DNA of 64,000 bases from Symbiopectobacterium purcellii (GCF_019797845.1 NZ_CP081864.1:186001-250000), one strand, 5' to 3'; shown: positions 18,991-32,977, numbered from the stretch's first letter. Notes: generated by a model not told the origin, from the sequence alone. Made by a program: numbers and translations.

Positions 18991-19795
18991 CCTGCCCGCC
19001 CGCCCCACGGTTTTGGTGTTTGACTCCGGCGTGGGGGGGTTATCTGTGTATAACGAGATTCGGCAGTTGCTGCCGGATCTTCATTATATCTACGCCTTCG
19101 ATAATGAAGCGTTCCCCTACGGTGAGAAGCCGCAAGACTTTATCGTTGAGCGTGTGGTTCACATCGTTTCTGCGGTACAACAGCGCCACCAACTGGCCGC
19201 CGTGGTTATTGCCTGTAACACCGCAAGCACCATTTCACTGCCCGCATTGCGCGAGCGTTTTACCTTCCCGGTCGTCGGCGTAGTGCCAGCGGTGAAGCCT
19301 GCCGCCAAGCTGACACGCAATGGTATCGTCGGCGTTCTGGCGACGCGCGCCACGGTGCAACGCGCCTACACGCATGAACTGATTGCCCGTTTTGCCACGG
19401 ACTGCCAGATATTGCTGCTGGGGTCGGCGGAGTTAGTTGAACTGGCGGAGGCTAAGTTGCAAGGGGATAACGTATCGTTATTGGCGTTGCAGCAAATTTT
19501 GCACCCGTGGCTGAAATTGCCTGAGCCTCCGGATACTGTGGTGCTTGGCTGTACGCACTTCCCGCTTTTGGCTGAAGAGTTACAGTTGGTGTTACCCAAC
19601 GGCACGCGACTGGTGGATTCCGGGGCGGCAATTGCCAGAAGAACCGCATGGCATCTCGCTAACCTGGAGCAGCCACCGGTGCTGAGCACGGAAAAGAATC
19701 TGGCTTATTGCATGACGATCACGCCTAAAGTAGCGACCCTGTGGCCCGTTTTACAGCGTTTCGGCTTTGAATCGTTGGAAAAACTGCCGCTTTAA
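18935..19795 (+). CDS. murI: Glutamate racemase
   Basis: Product of 286 aa, supplying D-glutamate for peptidoglycan. VLVFDSGVGGLSVY holds the nucleotide-like substrate loop; catalytic cysteines C94 (ACNTAS) and C205 (LGCTHFPLL) are both intact. The start at 18935 (MAIKRQEES) gives the family N terminus and lies inside the 3' end of btuB, as in E. coli. Confidence 0.96.
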   Translation: MAIKRQEESTISTEATPSNLPARPTVLVFDSGVGGLSVYNEIRQLLPDLHYIYAFDNEAFPYGEKPQDFIVERVVHIVSAVQQRHQLAAVVIACNTASTISLPALRERFTFPVVGVVPAVKPAAKLTRNGIVGVLATRATVQRAYTHELIARFATDCQILLLGSAELVELAEAKLQGDNVSLLALQQILHPWLKLPEPPDTVVLGCTHFPLLAEELQLVLPNGTRLVDSGAAIARRTAWHLANLEQPPVLSTEKNLAYCMTITPKVATLWPVLQRFGFESLEKLPL

Positions 19796-19846
19796 TGGCT
19801 TTTTGGCTGAATAGTAGACACTCAGAAATAAAATTGAAATTAGCCC

Positions 19847-19874
19847 TTGTCAGGGCGCGAGAAGTGTCTATACT
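19847..19874 (+). promoter_or_regulatory. rRNA operon promoter P1
   Basis: TTGTCA (19847-19852), a 16-bp spacer and TATACT (19869-19874), followed by a GC-rich discriminator (GCGCCTCC) and CACTGACACGG, closely match E. coli rrn P1, which responds to ppGpp and Fis. Confidence 0.88.
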
Positions 19875-19966
19875 GCGCCTCCACTGACACGGCAACAGCG
19901 ATACGCGGTTGTGGTAACAGTAAGAAGTAAAACAGGAAAGCCGAACGCGAAATTGAAAAATTAACG

Positions 19967-19994
19967 TTGACTTTTCAGCGGTGCAGCGTAATAT
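19967..19994 (+). promoter_or_regulatory. rRNA operon promoter P2
   Basis: TTGACT (19967-19972) and TAATAT (19989-19994) with a 16-bp spacer, about 120 bp after P1, as in other enterobacterial rrn operons. Confidence 0.8.
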
Positions 19995-20024
19995 ACGCCT
20001 CCCGCGCCACGGTTGATGTGGCAA

Positions 20025-20036
20025 CGCTCTTTAACA
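20025..20036 (+). promoter_or_regulatory. rRNA antitermination boxA (leader)
   Basis: CGCTCTTTAACA in the leader matches the boxA consensus TGCTCTTTAACA bound by NusB/NusE. Confidence 0.8.
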
Positions 20037-20196
20037 ATTAATCAGACAATCTGTGTGGGCACTCACAGGACTTTATCGTAAAGCCTACGGGCTTAAAAAA
20101 TAAAAGTCTTGAAGAGTGAACAACAGTTAATTCATTACGAACTAACAGTAATAATTCTTTGAGCATCGCTTCTCTTGCAGAAGCAAATCAAACTTT

Positions 20197-21738
<1,542 letters not shown>

Positions 21739-21877
21739 CCTAATGATACTGATTCTGTGAAGTGTTCACACAGATTGTCTGATGAAAATGCTGAGCAAAA
21801 AGCACCTGTTGATGAATGAGTCTCTGACTCATGCTGATACGAACCGATTAGAGCTGTTGTGTTAATCGGGTTTTCGT

Positions 21878-21953
21878 GTCCCCATCGTCTAGAGGCCTAG
21901 GACACTGCCCTTTCACGGCTGTAACAGGGGTTCGAATCCCCTTGGGGACGCCA
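21878..21953 (+). tRNA. gltT: tRNA-Glu (anticodon TTC)
   Basis: 76 nt from GTCCCCATCGTCTAGAGGCC to GGGACGCCA with encoded CCA. The anticodon loop CTTTCAC puts TTC at 21912-21914. It is the single tRNA in the 16S-23S spacer. Confidence 0.98.
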
Positions 21954-22040
21954 TACCGATAATGAGTGAAAGACATTATCACCGGTTCTGCGGAACCGAC
22001 AATAACGTAAAGATGACTTACGAGTCGTGTTTACGATATT

Positions 22041-22052
22041 TGCTCTTTAACA
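22041..22052 (+). promoter_or_regulatory. rRNA antitermination boxA (16S-23S spacer)
   Basis: TGCTCTTTAACA matches the boxA consensus exactly, between tRNA-Glu and 23S. Confidence 0.8.
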
Positions 22053-22150
22053 ATCTGGAACAAGCTGAAAATTGAAACGAGCAATAGTGGCTCACTACTA
22101 CTATTGTGATTCTCTCAAGCTTTCACACCTGAAACATTTTCGGGTTGTGA

Positions 22151-25058
<2,908 letters not shown>

Positions 25059-25178
25059 ACAACGCCGAAGATGTTTTGGTGGTTGTGAGTGGTGATGAAG
25101 AGAATCGTTACTCGTAATTCAGCTTGTTGACAGATTGGTCTTGCTGGCTCGAAAGGACGGGTGAGATGAAACAGAATA

Positions 25179-25298
25179 TGCCTGGCGGCGATAGCGCGGT
25201 GGTCCCACCTGACCCCATGCCGAACTCAGAAGTGAAACGCCGTAGCGCCGATGGTAGTGTGGGGCTTCCCCATGTGAGAGTAGGGAACTGCCAGGTTT
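25179..25298 (+). rRNA. rrf: 5S ribosomal RNA
   Basis: Starts TGCCTGGCGGCGATAGCGCG and ends GGGAACTGCCAGGTTT; 120 nt with ends that pair. The exact mature 3' end may be a nucleotide shorter. Confidence 0.97.
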
Positions 25299-25343
25299 TT
25301 ATATCGATTATCAGACGGTGTCTGGTAATGAAAAAGTATCGGT

Positions 25344-25420
25344 GGAGCGGTAGTTCAGTCGGTTAGAATACCTGCCTGTCACGCAGGGGGGCGCGGGTTC
25401 GAGTCCCGTCCGTTCCGCCA
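25344..25420 (+). tRNA. aspT: tRNA-Asp (anticodon GTC)
   Basis: 77 nt from GGAGCGGTAGTTCAGTCGG to CCGTTCCGCCA; anticodon loop CTGTCAC. One base in the variable region differs from the E. coli gene. It follows 5S as in E. coli rrnC. Confidence 0.97.
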
Positions 25421-25428
25421 CCCTATTT

Positions 25429-25504
25429 AGGGGCGTAGTTCAATTGGTAGAGCACCGGTCTCCAAAACCGGGTGTTGGGAGTTCGAGTCTCTCCGCCCCT
25501 GCCA
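25429..25504 (+). tRNA. trpT: tRNA-Trp (anticodon CCA)
   Basis: 76 nt from AGGGGCGTAGTTCAATTGG to CCGCCCCTGCCA; anticodon loop CTCCAAA. It is last in the rRNA transcript. Confidence 0.97.
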
Positions 25505-25516
25505 GATAGACAAAAA

Positions 25517-25547
25517 ACCTTCCGTCGAAAGACGGAGGGTTTTTTTG
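25517..25547 (+). terminator. rRNA operon terminator
   Basis: ACCTTCCGTC and GACGGAGGGT form a strong stem (one T-G pair) with a GAAA loop, followed by a T7 tract. It lies 13 nt after tRNA-Trp. Confidence 0.93.
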
Positions 25548-25591
25548 TTTGGTTTACATCTATCTTCATGCGTTGGAAAGGAATTCCAGTG

Positions 25592-26680
25592 ATGAATGCT
25601 GCTTATCGGTTTTGCGTCCGGACTCGACAGAGGCTCTGTGCTGGCCTGTTTTTTGCCCTGTGTCTTACGATATCCTCGGCTGTCGCCAATTATGATTCCG
25701 TGTATTTCACCCATAAAGAATGGGATCTGGTGTGTGATAACACGCTGACTTGTCGTGCGTCGGGCTATTCTCCCGACAGTGTGACCTTTGGCGTTAGCGT
25801 TTTATTAACGCGTAAAGCTGGCGCTGGCACGCCGGTGGATAATTGGGTCATGCTGAGCGATGGGTTGGGTGACGATGAAGTGCTGGCGACACGTGGCGCG
25901 CCGCAATTGATCATTGATGGTCGTATACTGGGTGTGTTGCAGCAGGCCACGGATAGAACCAAGAGCCGTTGGCGTATGAATGCCACGCAGTATGCTGCTT
26001 TTCTTCGAGCGCTGCGTCGTGATAAGCCGATTGTGTTTAAAGATAAGCTGGCCGAGTATCCCCTTTCCAACGCCGGTTCCAGCGCTGTTCTTTTACACAT
26101 GGACAGAGTGCAAGGGCGTGTTGGTACGCGTGGTGCGATCTATAGAAAGGGGGCGAAGGGGGAATCAGGCGTTAAAGCCCCGATTGCTGCCCCGGTGATT
26201 TTCAAAGCGCCCGTCACAGACCAAGCGGCACGTGACATGACCGCACAGGAACTAGCCCGGTTCAAACCAGCGCTGATGAAAACCTTGGTAGGGGCAGATG
26301 TTTTCGACTGCACCGACGATCAACTTAACAGTGACCATTTGCCCTGGCAGATTGCTCGCTTGAATAAAGCACAGTCCCTGGTTATCGCGCCTTGCTGGAT
26401 GGCTGCCTATAACGGGGGTTCCAAATTCTGGTTGGTGGATAACCTGATGAAGCGCCCTGCGCAGCTGATTGACGTATGTATGATGGCCAACGACTACCAG
26501 GATGGTGCCATTGGATGGATTATGCGAGGGCGTAGCGTGGGGGATTGCTGGTCCATCAAATCGTGGCAATGGAATGGCAAAGCCTTTGTGTACAGTGCCA
26601 AAAGCTGGACCGGGCGCTGTCGTTACATCCGCAGTGGAGGCGCATGGGATCTCCCGATGCGGGTATCAACCTTTAAATAG
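25592..26680 (+). CDS. Secreted DUF1176-family protein
   Basis: Product of 362 aa. AAGGAA at 25578-25583 sets the start at 25592. The N terminus is a signal peptide (basic MNAAYRFCVRTRQR, hydrophobic core, cleavage near SSAVA|NYDSV). The mature protein shows DUF1176 features: EWDLVCDNTLTCRASGY near the start and repeated Cys/Trp motifs such as VFDCTDD and SWTGRCRYIRSGGAWDLP. Function unknown; probably periplasmic. It sits alone between the rRNA operon and yhdZ. Confidence 0.82.
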   Translation: MNAAYRFCVRTRQRLCAGLFFALCLTISSAVANYDSVYFTHKEWDLVCDNTLTCRASGYSPDSVTFGVSVLLTRKAGAGTPVDNWVMLSDGLGDDEVLATRGAPQLIIDGRILGVLQQATDRTKSRWRMNATQYAAFLRALRRDKPIVFKDKLAEYPLSNAGSSAVLLHMDRVQGRVGTRGAIYRKGAKGESGVKAPIAAPVIFKAPVTDQAARDMTAQELARFKPALMKTLVGADVFDCTDDQLNSDHLPWQIARLNKAQSLVIAPCWMAAYNGGSKFWLVDNLMKRPAQLIDVCMMANDYQDGAIGWIMRGRSVGDCWSIKSWQWNGKAFVYSAKSWTGRCRYIRSGGAWDLPMRVSTFK

Positions 26681-26694
26681 CGTGTATTCGGTAA

Positions 26695-26719
26695 ACGGCC
26701 CACGCCTGACGCGGGCCGT
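26695..26719. terminator. Bidirectional hairpin between DUF1176 gene and yhdZ
   Basis: ACGGCCC (26695-26701) pairs with GGGCCGT (26713-26719) between convergent genes. The T tracts are short. Confidence 0.6.
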
Positions 26720-26737
26720 CATACTTCTTAATACCTC

Positions 26738-27496
26738 TTAGTGCAGGATCTGCGACAGGAAGGTACGTGTACGTTCTGAACGCGGATTGCTGAAGAATGC
26801 TTCCGGCGCAGCCTGTTCCACAATTTCTCCCTGATCCATAAAGATCACCCGGTCTGCCACGGTTTTGGCGAAGCCCATTTCATGCGTTACACACAACATG
26901 GTCATGCCGTCTTGCGCCAACCCGAGCATGGTATCCAGCACTTCCTTTACCATTTCCGGATCGAGCGCTGAAGTGGGCTCATCGAACAACATGATTTTCG
27001 GTTTCATGCACAGAGAGCGGGCAATCGCCACGCGCTGCTGCTGTCCACCGGAAAGCTGGCCTGGGAACTTATGGGCATGTGCGGCAATGCGTACACGCTC
27101 CAGATAATGCATCGCCAGTTCTTCCGCTTCTTTCTTCGGCATATGGCGTACCCAGCTAGGGGCCAGCGTGCAGTTTTGCAGTACAGTCAGGTGTGGGAAC
27201 AGGTTAAAGTGTTGAAATACCATTCCTACTTCGGCGCGGATCTTCTCGATATTGCGCAGATCTCCGTCCAATTCGGTTCCATCAACCATGATCTTGCCTT
27301 GCTGATGTTCTTCCAGGTGGTTGATACAGCGAATGGTGGTCGATTTTCCAGAGCCCGACGGCCCGCACAGCACAATGCGCTCCCCCTGCTTCACGTGCAG
27401 GTTGATGTTTTTCAGAACGTGGAATTGGCCATACCACTTGTTCACATTGTCCAGTGTGATCATATAGTTATCAGATTTTAATGCATTCTGGTTCAT
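26738..27496 (-). CDS. yhdZ: Amino-acid ABC importer ATP-binding protein YhdZ
   Basis: Product of 252 aa, near-identical to E. coli YhdZ. Motifs: [11 protein letters not shown] (Walker A), [13 protein letters not shown] (Q-loop region), [20 protein letters not shown] and CVTHEMGFA. It energises the general L-amino-acid importer with YhdXY and YhdW. Last gene of the four-gene operon, 7 nt after yhdY. Confidence 0.95.
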   Translation of the reverse strand: MNQNALKSDNYMITLDNVNKWYGQFHVLKNINLHVKQGERIVLCGPSGSGKSTTIRCINHLEEHQQGKIMVDGTELDGDLRNIEKIRAEVGMVFQHFNLFPHLTVLQNCTLAPSWVRHMPKKEAEELAMHYLERVRIAAHAHKFPGQLSGGQQQRVAIARSLCMKPKIMLFDEPTSALDPEMVKEVLDTMLGLAQDGMTMLCVTHEMGFAKTVADRVIFMDQGEIVEQAAPEAFFSNPRSERTRTFLSQILH

Positions 27497-27503
27497 AAGA
27501 GCC

Positions 27504-28577
27504 TCAATGTGACTTGTGTCCGGTGTTAAAACGTTTTTCCAGATGCTGGCTGTAGCGCGACATGCTGAAACAGAAGATCCAATAGATCATGGCGGCAAAA
27601 ACATAGCCTTCGGTCGACATCCCCAGCCAGGTAGGGTCAACGGTCGCCTGCTGGATACTGCTGAACAGATCGAACAGGCCGATGATGATGACCAGACTGG
27701 TGTCCTTGAACAGCGCGATGATGGTATTCACCAGACCTGGAATGACCAGCTTCAGCGCCTGAGGCAGGATAACCAGCCCTAATGCAGCGGACGCCTCATA
27801 CTGCCCTTTCGGTAATGCCTGAAGCCCGCCTCTGACCACTTCTGCCACATAGGCTGACTGGAACAGGATGACGCCGACCAGTGCGCGCAGCAGTTTATCG
27901 ATGCTTGTGCCCTCGGTGAGAAACAGCGGTAGCATGACCGAGGACATAAACAGCACGGTGATCAGCGGCACGCCGCGCCAGAATTCAATAAACACCACGC
28001 ACAGGATACGCACCACGGGCAGGGTTGAACGTCGTCCCTGCGCCAGCAGAATTCCCAACGGTAATGCGCCTGCGATACCAATTGCCGCGATGATCAGGGT
28101 AAGTGTCAGCCCACCCCACTGGCGCGTTTCTACGCGCGTCAGCCCGCCGAATCCACCATACAGCAGCCACCAGGCCAGTAGCGGGTAGCACACCGCCCAG
28201 ATAGCGATATAGCGCCCACGGCGCGGCATACGACGCCAGAACATCGGCAGGATACTGAGTAGACCTAACACCAGCGCAAAGTTGATGCGCCAGATCTCCT
28301 CCGCTGGGTACAGTCCGTACATGAAGTGGCCGAAGCGTGCCTGAATAAACACCCAGCAAGCACCGTCGCGGGTGCAGTCAGCGCGAGTTTCACCGACCCA
28401 GTTCGCCTGAAGCAGCGTCCAATTGAGTAGCGGGGGCAGAATGTTCCACAGCAGCCAGAAGCAGAACAGCGTAAGCAGACCGTTCGGGACGCTGGAAAAC
28501 AGGTTCTTTTTGGCCCAGTGCCACAATGCAAACAGTGGCGCCTGACGGTGTGGTTGTGGTTGTGACAATGTCGTCAT
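27504..28577 (-). CDS. yhdY: Amino-acid ABC importer permease YhdY
   Basis: Product of 357 aa with several membrane segments and a C-terminal HisM-type permease domain; coupling loop [20 protein letters not shown]. It pairs with YhdX. The long N-terminal extension with a Cys-bearing loop is typical of the AapM/YhdY type. Confidence 0.94.
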   Translation of the reverse strand: MTTLSQPQPHRQAPLFALWHWAKKNLFSSVPNGLLTLFCFWLLWNILPPLLNWTLLQANWVGETRADCTRDGACWVFIQARFGHFMYGLYPAEEIWRINFALVLGLLSILPMFWRRMPRRGRYIAIWAVCYPLLAWWLLYGGFGGLTRVETRQWGGLTLTLIIAAIGIAGALPLGILLAQGRRSTLPVVRILCVVFIEFWRGVPLITVLFMSSVMLPLFLTEGTSIDKLLRALVGVILFQSAYVAEVVRGGLQALPKGQYEASAALGLVILPQALKLVIPGLVNTIIALFKDTSLVIIIGLFDLFSSIQQATVDPTWLGMSTEGYVFAAMIYWIFCFSMSRYSQHLEKRFNTGHKSH

Positions 28578-28585
28578 AGCGGCCT

Positions 28586-29764
28586 CTAGCGTTCCACGAG
28601 CGCGATTTTGCGGTTATACAGGTTCATCAGCAGGGAGATGATCAGGCTGATAATCAGGTATACCGACATGGTAATAGCAATGGTTTCAATCGCTTGACCG
28701 GTCTGGTTGAGCACGGTACCGGCAAACAGGGAAACCATATCCGGATAACCAATCGCGGCAGCGAGCGACGAGTTCTTCACGATATTCAGGTACTGGCTGG
28801 TCAACGGCGGAATGATAACGCGCAACGCCTGCGGCAAAATCACCTTACGCAGCGTGATCGGGTTGGGTAACCCCAGGGAACGAGCGGCCTCATGTTGCCC
28901 GTAGGAGACAGATTGAATGCCGGAACGGATGATCTCTGCGATAAACGCGGAGGTGTAGACTGACAGTGCCAGCGTCAACGCCGCCAGTTCAGGGATCAGT
29001 ACCATGCCACCCTGGAAGTTAAACCCTTTTAACTGCGGGATATCCCAGTGCAGGGCAGGGCCAGACAGCGCGTGGCTCACGCCAAGGAGTACCACCAACA
29101 GTGCCAGAACGATAGGCCAGGTGCGGTGATATTGTCCGGTAAGCGCGTGAATCTGTTTATTGCGCCGATACAGAATAATGCCGACCACCAACGGAATGAG
29201 CAACGCGAAGAGCGCGCCCAGCGCGCCGGGGCCCCATTCTCCGGCGGGAAGGTACAAACCGCGGTTACTCAGGAAGGCAATATCAAGCGTGTTAAGTGCC
29301 TGGCGCGGACCGGGAAGATTGCGCAGTACGGCAAAATACCAGAAAAAGATCTGCAAAATCGGTGGGATATTACGAAACGTTTCGATATAAACCGTGGACA
29401 GTTTGCGTAACAACCAGTTATCCGAAAGCCGCGCCAGCCCGAGCATAAAGCCCAGCACCGAAGCGAAAACAATACAGAGCGCTGAAACCAACAGCGTGTT
29501 GAGCAGCCCTACCAGAAACACGCGGGCATAGGTATCATCCTGCTGGTAGTCGATAAGGTGTTGGACAATACCGAAGCCTGCTCTGTTATTCAGAAACGCG
29601 AAGCCGGAGGTAATACCACGCTGGGCCAGGTTGGTTACGGTGTTGTGCAACAGATAACCCGCCACGGCAATCACAATGACGATGACGAGAAGTTGATACA
29701 GCCAGGCGCGCACCGCTGGATTTGATAGTGAAAAATCACGTTTCACGGTTGGGCGTTGTTGCAT
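28586..29764 (-). CDS. yhdX: Amino-acid ABC importer permease YhdX
   Basis: Product of 392 aa. HisM-type permease with coupling loop EAARSLGLPNPITLRKVILP; the N-terminal half carries extra membrane segments, as in AapQ/YhdX. It lies 8 nt upstream of yhdY. Confidence 0.94.
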   Translation of the reverse strand: MQQRPTVKRDFSLSNPAVRAWLYQLLVIVIVIAVAGYLLHNTVTNLAQRGITSGFAFLNNRAGFGIVQHLIDYQQDDTYARVFLVGLLNTLLVSALCIVFASVLGFMLGLARLSDNWLLRKLSTVYIETFRNIPPILQIFFWYFAVLRNLPGPRQALNTLDIAFLSNRGLYLPAGEWGPGALGALFALLIPLVVGIILYRRNKQIHALTGQYHRTWPIVLALLVVLLGVSHALSGPALHWDIPQLKGFNFQGGMVLIPELAALTLALSVYTSAFIAEIIRSGIQSVSYGQHEAARSLGLPNPITLRKVILPQALRVIIPPLTSQYLNIVKNSSLAAAIGYPDMVSLFAGTVLNQTGQAIETIAITMSVYLIISLIISLLMNLYNRKIALVER

Positions 29765-29849
29765 GCGAGTGCCTCAATAGCAGGAACACGGAAAAAGCGG
29801 GAATACTGAGGTGCCGCACACTGGCGCGGCACCCGCTTTCTGTTAGCGA

Positions 29850-30875
29850 TTAACGCACTGCTGGTGCGTACTGGATACCGCCTTTGTTCCACAGCTCATT
29901 CAGGCCACGTTTGATTTTCAGTTCGCTGTCCATACCGACATTGCGTTCGAAAATTTCACCGTAGTTACCAACTTGCTTGATGATTTTGAACGCCCAATCG
30001 GCAGGCAGTTTCAGATCTTTGCCGTAGTTGCCTTCGTGACCCAGCAGGTGAGACATGTCAGGCGTGGTCGGCTTGGCGGCCAGCGCGTCAACGTTCTTCG
30101 AGGTCACACCCATTTCTTCCGCATTCAACATGGCGAACAGGGTCCAACGTACGATCGAGAACCACTCTTCATCACCGCGACGTACTACCGGTCCCAACGG
30201 TTCCTTGGAGATAACTTCCGGTAATACGATAAATTCAGCCGGTTTGCTCAGCTTGATACGCAGTGCGTACAGTTGAGACTGGTCTGATGCCAGGGTATCG
30301 CAGCGGCCCGATTCCAGCGCCTTGGCACTTTCGTCAGAGCGGTCGAAAGTCACTGGGGTGTATTTCATGTTGTGGGTTTTGAAGTAATCCGCCACGTTCA
30401 GTTCGGTATCGGTACCGGCCTGAATACAAACGGTCGCACCATCCAACTCTTTCGCGCTGGTCAGGCCCGCCTTGTTGTGGGTCAGGAAGCCGATGCCATC
30501 GTAGTACGTCACGCCAGTAAACAGCATGCCCATCCCGGCATCACGGGAGGAGGTCCAGGTGGTGTTACGCGACAGAATATCAACTTCACCTGATTGCAGT
30601 GCGGTGAAACGCTCTTTGGCGGTCAGCGGGGTGTATTTCACTTTGCTGGCATCGCCAAACACGGCGGCAGCCACGCCGCGGCACACGTCTACGTCAATAC
30701 CGGAGTATTTCCCGCTGGCATCTGCATAGGAGAAGCCTGGCAAGCCGTCACTGATACCACACTGAACAAATCCTTTTTTCTGAATGGCATCCAATGTTGC
30801 ACCCGCATGGGCTTGATTGATGGCGGCGAAGAGGGATGCGCCGGCAACCAGCGTGGAAAGTAGCATTCTTTTCAT
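29850..30875 (-). CDS. yhdW: Amino-acid ABC importer periplasmic binding protein YhdW
   Basis: Product of 341 aa, the E. coli length. The signal peptide MKRMLLSTLVAGASLFAAIN and HAG cleavage region precede a family 3 solute-binding domain (VQCGISDGLPGFSYADASGK; RNTTWTSSRDAGMGMLF). First gene of the yhdWXYZ operon. The start at 30875 is chosen for the signal peptide; upstream in-frame residues do not belong. Its gene is intact here, whereas it is disrupted in some E. coli strains. Confidence 0.94.
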   Translation of the reverse strand: MKRMLLSTLVAGASLFAAINQAHAGATLDAIQKKGFVQCGISDGLPGFSYADASGKYSGIDVDVCRGVAAAVFGDASKVKYTPLTAKERFTALQSGEVDILSRNTTWTSSRDAGMGMLFTGVTYYDGIGFLTHNKAGLTSAKELDGATVCIQAGTDTELNVADYFKTHNMKYTPVTFDRSDESAKALESGRCDTLASDQSQLYALRIKLSKPAEFIVLPEVISKEPLGPVVRRGDEEWFSIVRWTLFAMLNAEEMGVTSKNVDALAAKPTTPDMSHLLGHEGNYGKDLKLPADWAFKIIKQVGNYGEIFERNVGMDSELKIKRGLNELWNKGGIQYAPAVR

Positions 30876-31165
30876 AATGATCCTATGTAGCTCAGTCGTT
30901 GTGTGTTGCTGTGCGGTAGCAGCCATCCGGCTGCACCATTCCTGTCTGTCGGCACCGTTGTTATGTCAGACGGTAGCGTGCCGTGACAGGGTTAAGCAAA
31001 ACCGATGCCAATAATTTATTTTGATGATAAATAACAAGAAAATAGAAAAATTGCCGCGTCGCGATAAGGTTTATTCGGTTGAGGTGCACTTAAATGGCAC
31101 TTTGCTGCAAAAGATGCGCTATTTGGGTGCAAAGTGCCCACTTTCGGGTGAACGAACGGCGCGCG
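30876..31165. promoter_or_regulatory. Upstream region of yhdW with a 10-bp inverted repeat
   Basis: About 290 bp without a convincing gene. GGCACTTTGC (31096-31105) and GCAAAGTGCC (31129-31138) form a perfect inverted repeat 23 bp apart, with further partial GTGCA/CACTTT copies around it; a candidate regulator site for the yhd operon. The identity of the regulator is unknown. Confidence 0.4.
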
Positions 31166-31195
31166 GAAAAGCCACCTGCCCCAAGACGAGGCAGG
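31166..31195 (-). terminator. Terminator after the second amino-acid importer
   Basis: On the minus strand CCTGCC and GGCAGG (plus-strand 31175-31180 and 31190-31195) form a stem followed by TGGCTTTT, just after the permease stop. Confidence 0.55.
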
Positions 31196-31204
31196 AAGGC
31201 GAAA

Positions 31205-31873
31205 TCAGTGGGGAATGTGGCGTTGGTAGTAGGTTTCGAGCCGGGTTTGCAGCTTGCTCAGTACCGTACTGAACAGCAAATAGATCAGCGCTGCTTCCAC
31301 ATACAGGATCAAGGGTTCGTAGGTGACAGAAACGATACGCTGGGCGGCCAGAAACATCTCCGGCACTGTGATGACGGCGGCGAGCGAGGTGTCTTTGATC
31401 AGCGAAATAAAGGTATTGGAGAGGGGCGGGATAGAGACAAAAATCGACTGTGGAATAATCACCCAGCGCAGCGTTTGACGCCGATTCATGCCTAGCGACG
31501 CCGCGGCATTCCACTGGCCTTTCGCCACGGAAAGGATTGCCCCGCGCACGATCTCAGAACTGTAAGCACCCACATTGAGCGTAAAGCCAATCAGCGCCGC
31601 CGGAAAGGCATCCAGCGTGATGCCTGCATTAGGCAGCCCATAGAAAATTAAAAACAGCTGCACCAGCAACGGCGTGCCGCGAATCACCCACACGTAAAAA
31701 TCCGCCACCCATTTCAGCGGCTTGGGGCCATAGAGACGGATCAACGCCACCAGAATGCCCAATGCTAACCCGAGCACAAAAGAGAGGATGGAGAGTGGAA
31801 CGGTAAACTGTAGTCCAGCAGAAAGCAGACTCCAGAAGGAGTCTGCCATAAGTTGTAGCCATGGTGGCATCAA
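31205..31873 (-). CDS. Polar amino-acid ABC permease (cystine-type)
   Basis: Product of 222 aa, the size of TcyL/YecS-type permeases. Membrane segments and the coupling loop NAAASLGMNRRQTLRWVIIP are clear. It lies 21 nt after the binding-protein gene; no ATPase gene follows, so the transporter must borrow one, perhaps from elsewhere in the genome. Confidence 0.9.
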   Translation of the reverse strand: MMPPWLQLMADSFWSLLSAGLQFTVPLSILSFVLGLALGILVALIRLYGPKPLKWVADFYVWVIRGTPLLVQLFLIFYGLPNAGITLDAFPAALIGFTLNVGAYSSEIVRGAILSVAKGQWNAAASLGMNRRQTLRWVIIPQSIFVSIPPLSNTFISLIKDTSLAAVITVPEMFLAAQRIVSVTYEPLILYVEAALIYLLFSTVLSKLQTRLETYYQRHIPH

Positions 31874-31894
31874 TAGTGACCTCGAACGCGACGA

Positions 31895-32665
31895 TTATTG
31901 GGAAATATCTTCCCCAAAGTATCGCACCGCTATCGTTTTATAGGTACCGTCCGCTTTGATTTCATCCAACGCTTTATTCAAGGCAGCCACCAATTCCGGT
32001 TGGTTTTTGCGTACCAGAATTCCTGAAGGATCACCTTCAGTAGCGGTTGCTGCCACTTTGACCTTGGCATCCGGCTTCTGTTTTTTGAAATCCAGGTATG
32101 ACAGATTGTCATTCAACGTTGCTTCGGCACGCCCGCTCAGCACCAGTTCCAGCGATTGGTTGAAACCGTCGGTGGGAACAATTTCAGCGCCGTGGCTGCT
32201 GGCCAGTTTGGAGAAATTGCTGGTCAGGCTCTGTGCCGATTTACGGCCTTTCAGGTCAGCAAAGCTTTTGATGGTATCGTTGTCGCTACGCACCACCAAT
32301 ACCGCTTTGGAATCGATATAGGGTTTGGAGAAATCAAATTTGGCCTGACGCTCTTGGGTGATACCCACCTGGTTAATCACCGCGTCATAGCGCTTGGCGT
32401 CCACACCGGCGATCAAACCGTCCCAGCGACCTTCCACAAACTCGGCTTTTACCCCCAGTTTTTCAGCAACTGCCCGGCCGATATCCACATCGAAGCCCTG
32501 AAGTTTTCCTGATTTATCATGGAATGAGTAAGGCGCATAGGTGCCTTCTGTACCGATTTTGAGTACGCCTGCGGCCTTGATGGCGCTGAGGTCGTCTTGT
32601 GCCTGTACTGCTGTACCCGCCATCAACAGTGCGCCAGTGAATGCTGCCAAAGCCAGTGTTTTCAT
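31895..32665 (-). CDS. Polar amino-acid periplasmic binding protein (cystine-type)
   Basis: Product of 256 aa with signal peptide MKTLALAAFTGALLMAGTAV...QA. The family 3 pattern IGTEGTYAPYSFHDKSGKL, GFDVDIGRAVAEKLGV and FSKPYIDSKAVLVV is clear and most like cystine/cysteine-binding proteins. It forms a two-gene operon with the permease; specificity is inferred. Confidence 0.9.
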   Translation of the reverse strand: MKTLALAAFTGALLMAGTAVQAQDDLSAIKAAGVLKIGTEGTYAPYSFHDKSGKLQGFDVDIGRAVAEKLGVKAEFVEGRWDGLIAGVDAKRYDAVINQVGITQERQAKFDFSKPYIDSKAVLVVRSDNDTIKSFADLKGRKSAQSLTSNFSKLASSHGAEIVPTDGFNQSLELVLSGRAEATLNDNLSYLDFKKQKPDAKVKVAATATEGDPSGILVRKNQPELVAALNKALDEIKADGTYKTIAVRYFGEDISQ

Positions 32666-32711
32666 TGCGTTTACCTATTATGTAGTGGAGAACGTTATAT
32701 AACGTTCGATG

Positions 32712-32768
32712 CTAAATAATCTACGACGTAAGCCATAAGGTTCTAAATCACATTCGACGATTATTTAG
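32712..32768. promoter_or_regulatory. Inverted repeat upstream of the cystine-type binding protein
   Basis: CTAAATAATC (32712-32721) and GATTATTTAG (32759-32768) are perfect inverted copies, 37 bp apart, in the AT-rich promoter region. Probably a regulator site; the regulator is not identified. Confidence 0.4.
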
Positions 32769-32977
32769 AACTGAAATGAATATAGCCCAGATGCTGATTT
32801 CTGCGTTTTGGCCGTACTTTTCGCTATTGCACAAGGGCACTGAGTGAGGAAAGCGTTAAGCAATGTAAAGTCGCGTCAGGGGCCGTGTAATTAGGAATAC
32901 AGGAGATATTCGCGCGTGAGGCGAAGGCAGATAGTAGCGGCAACGGCGGCTACCGTCGTTATCTTGAGGATACGCAC

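Noticed and set aside
31095..31110. Sigma-54-like promoter TGGCAC...TGCA
   Set aside because: GG-GC spacing is one base short and it points away from yhdW.
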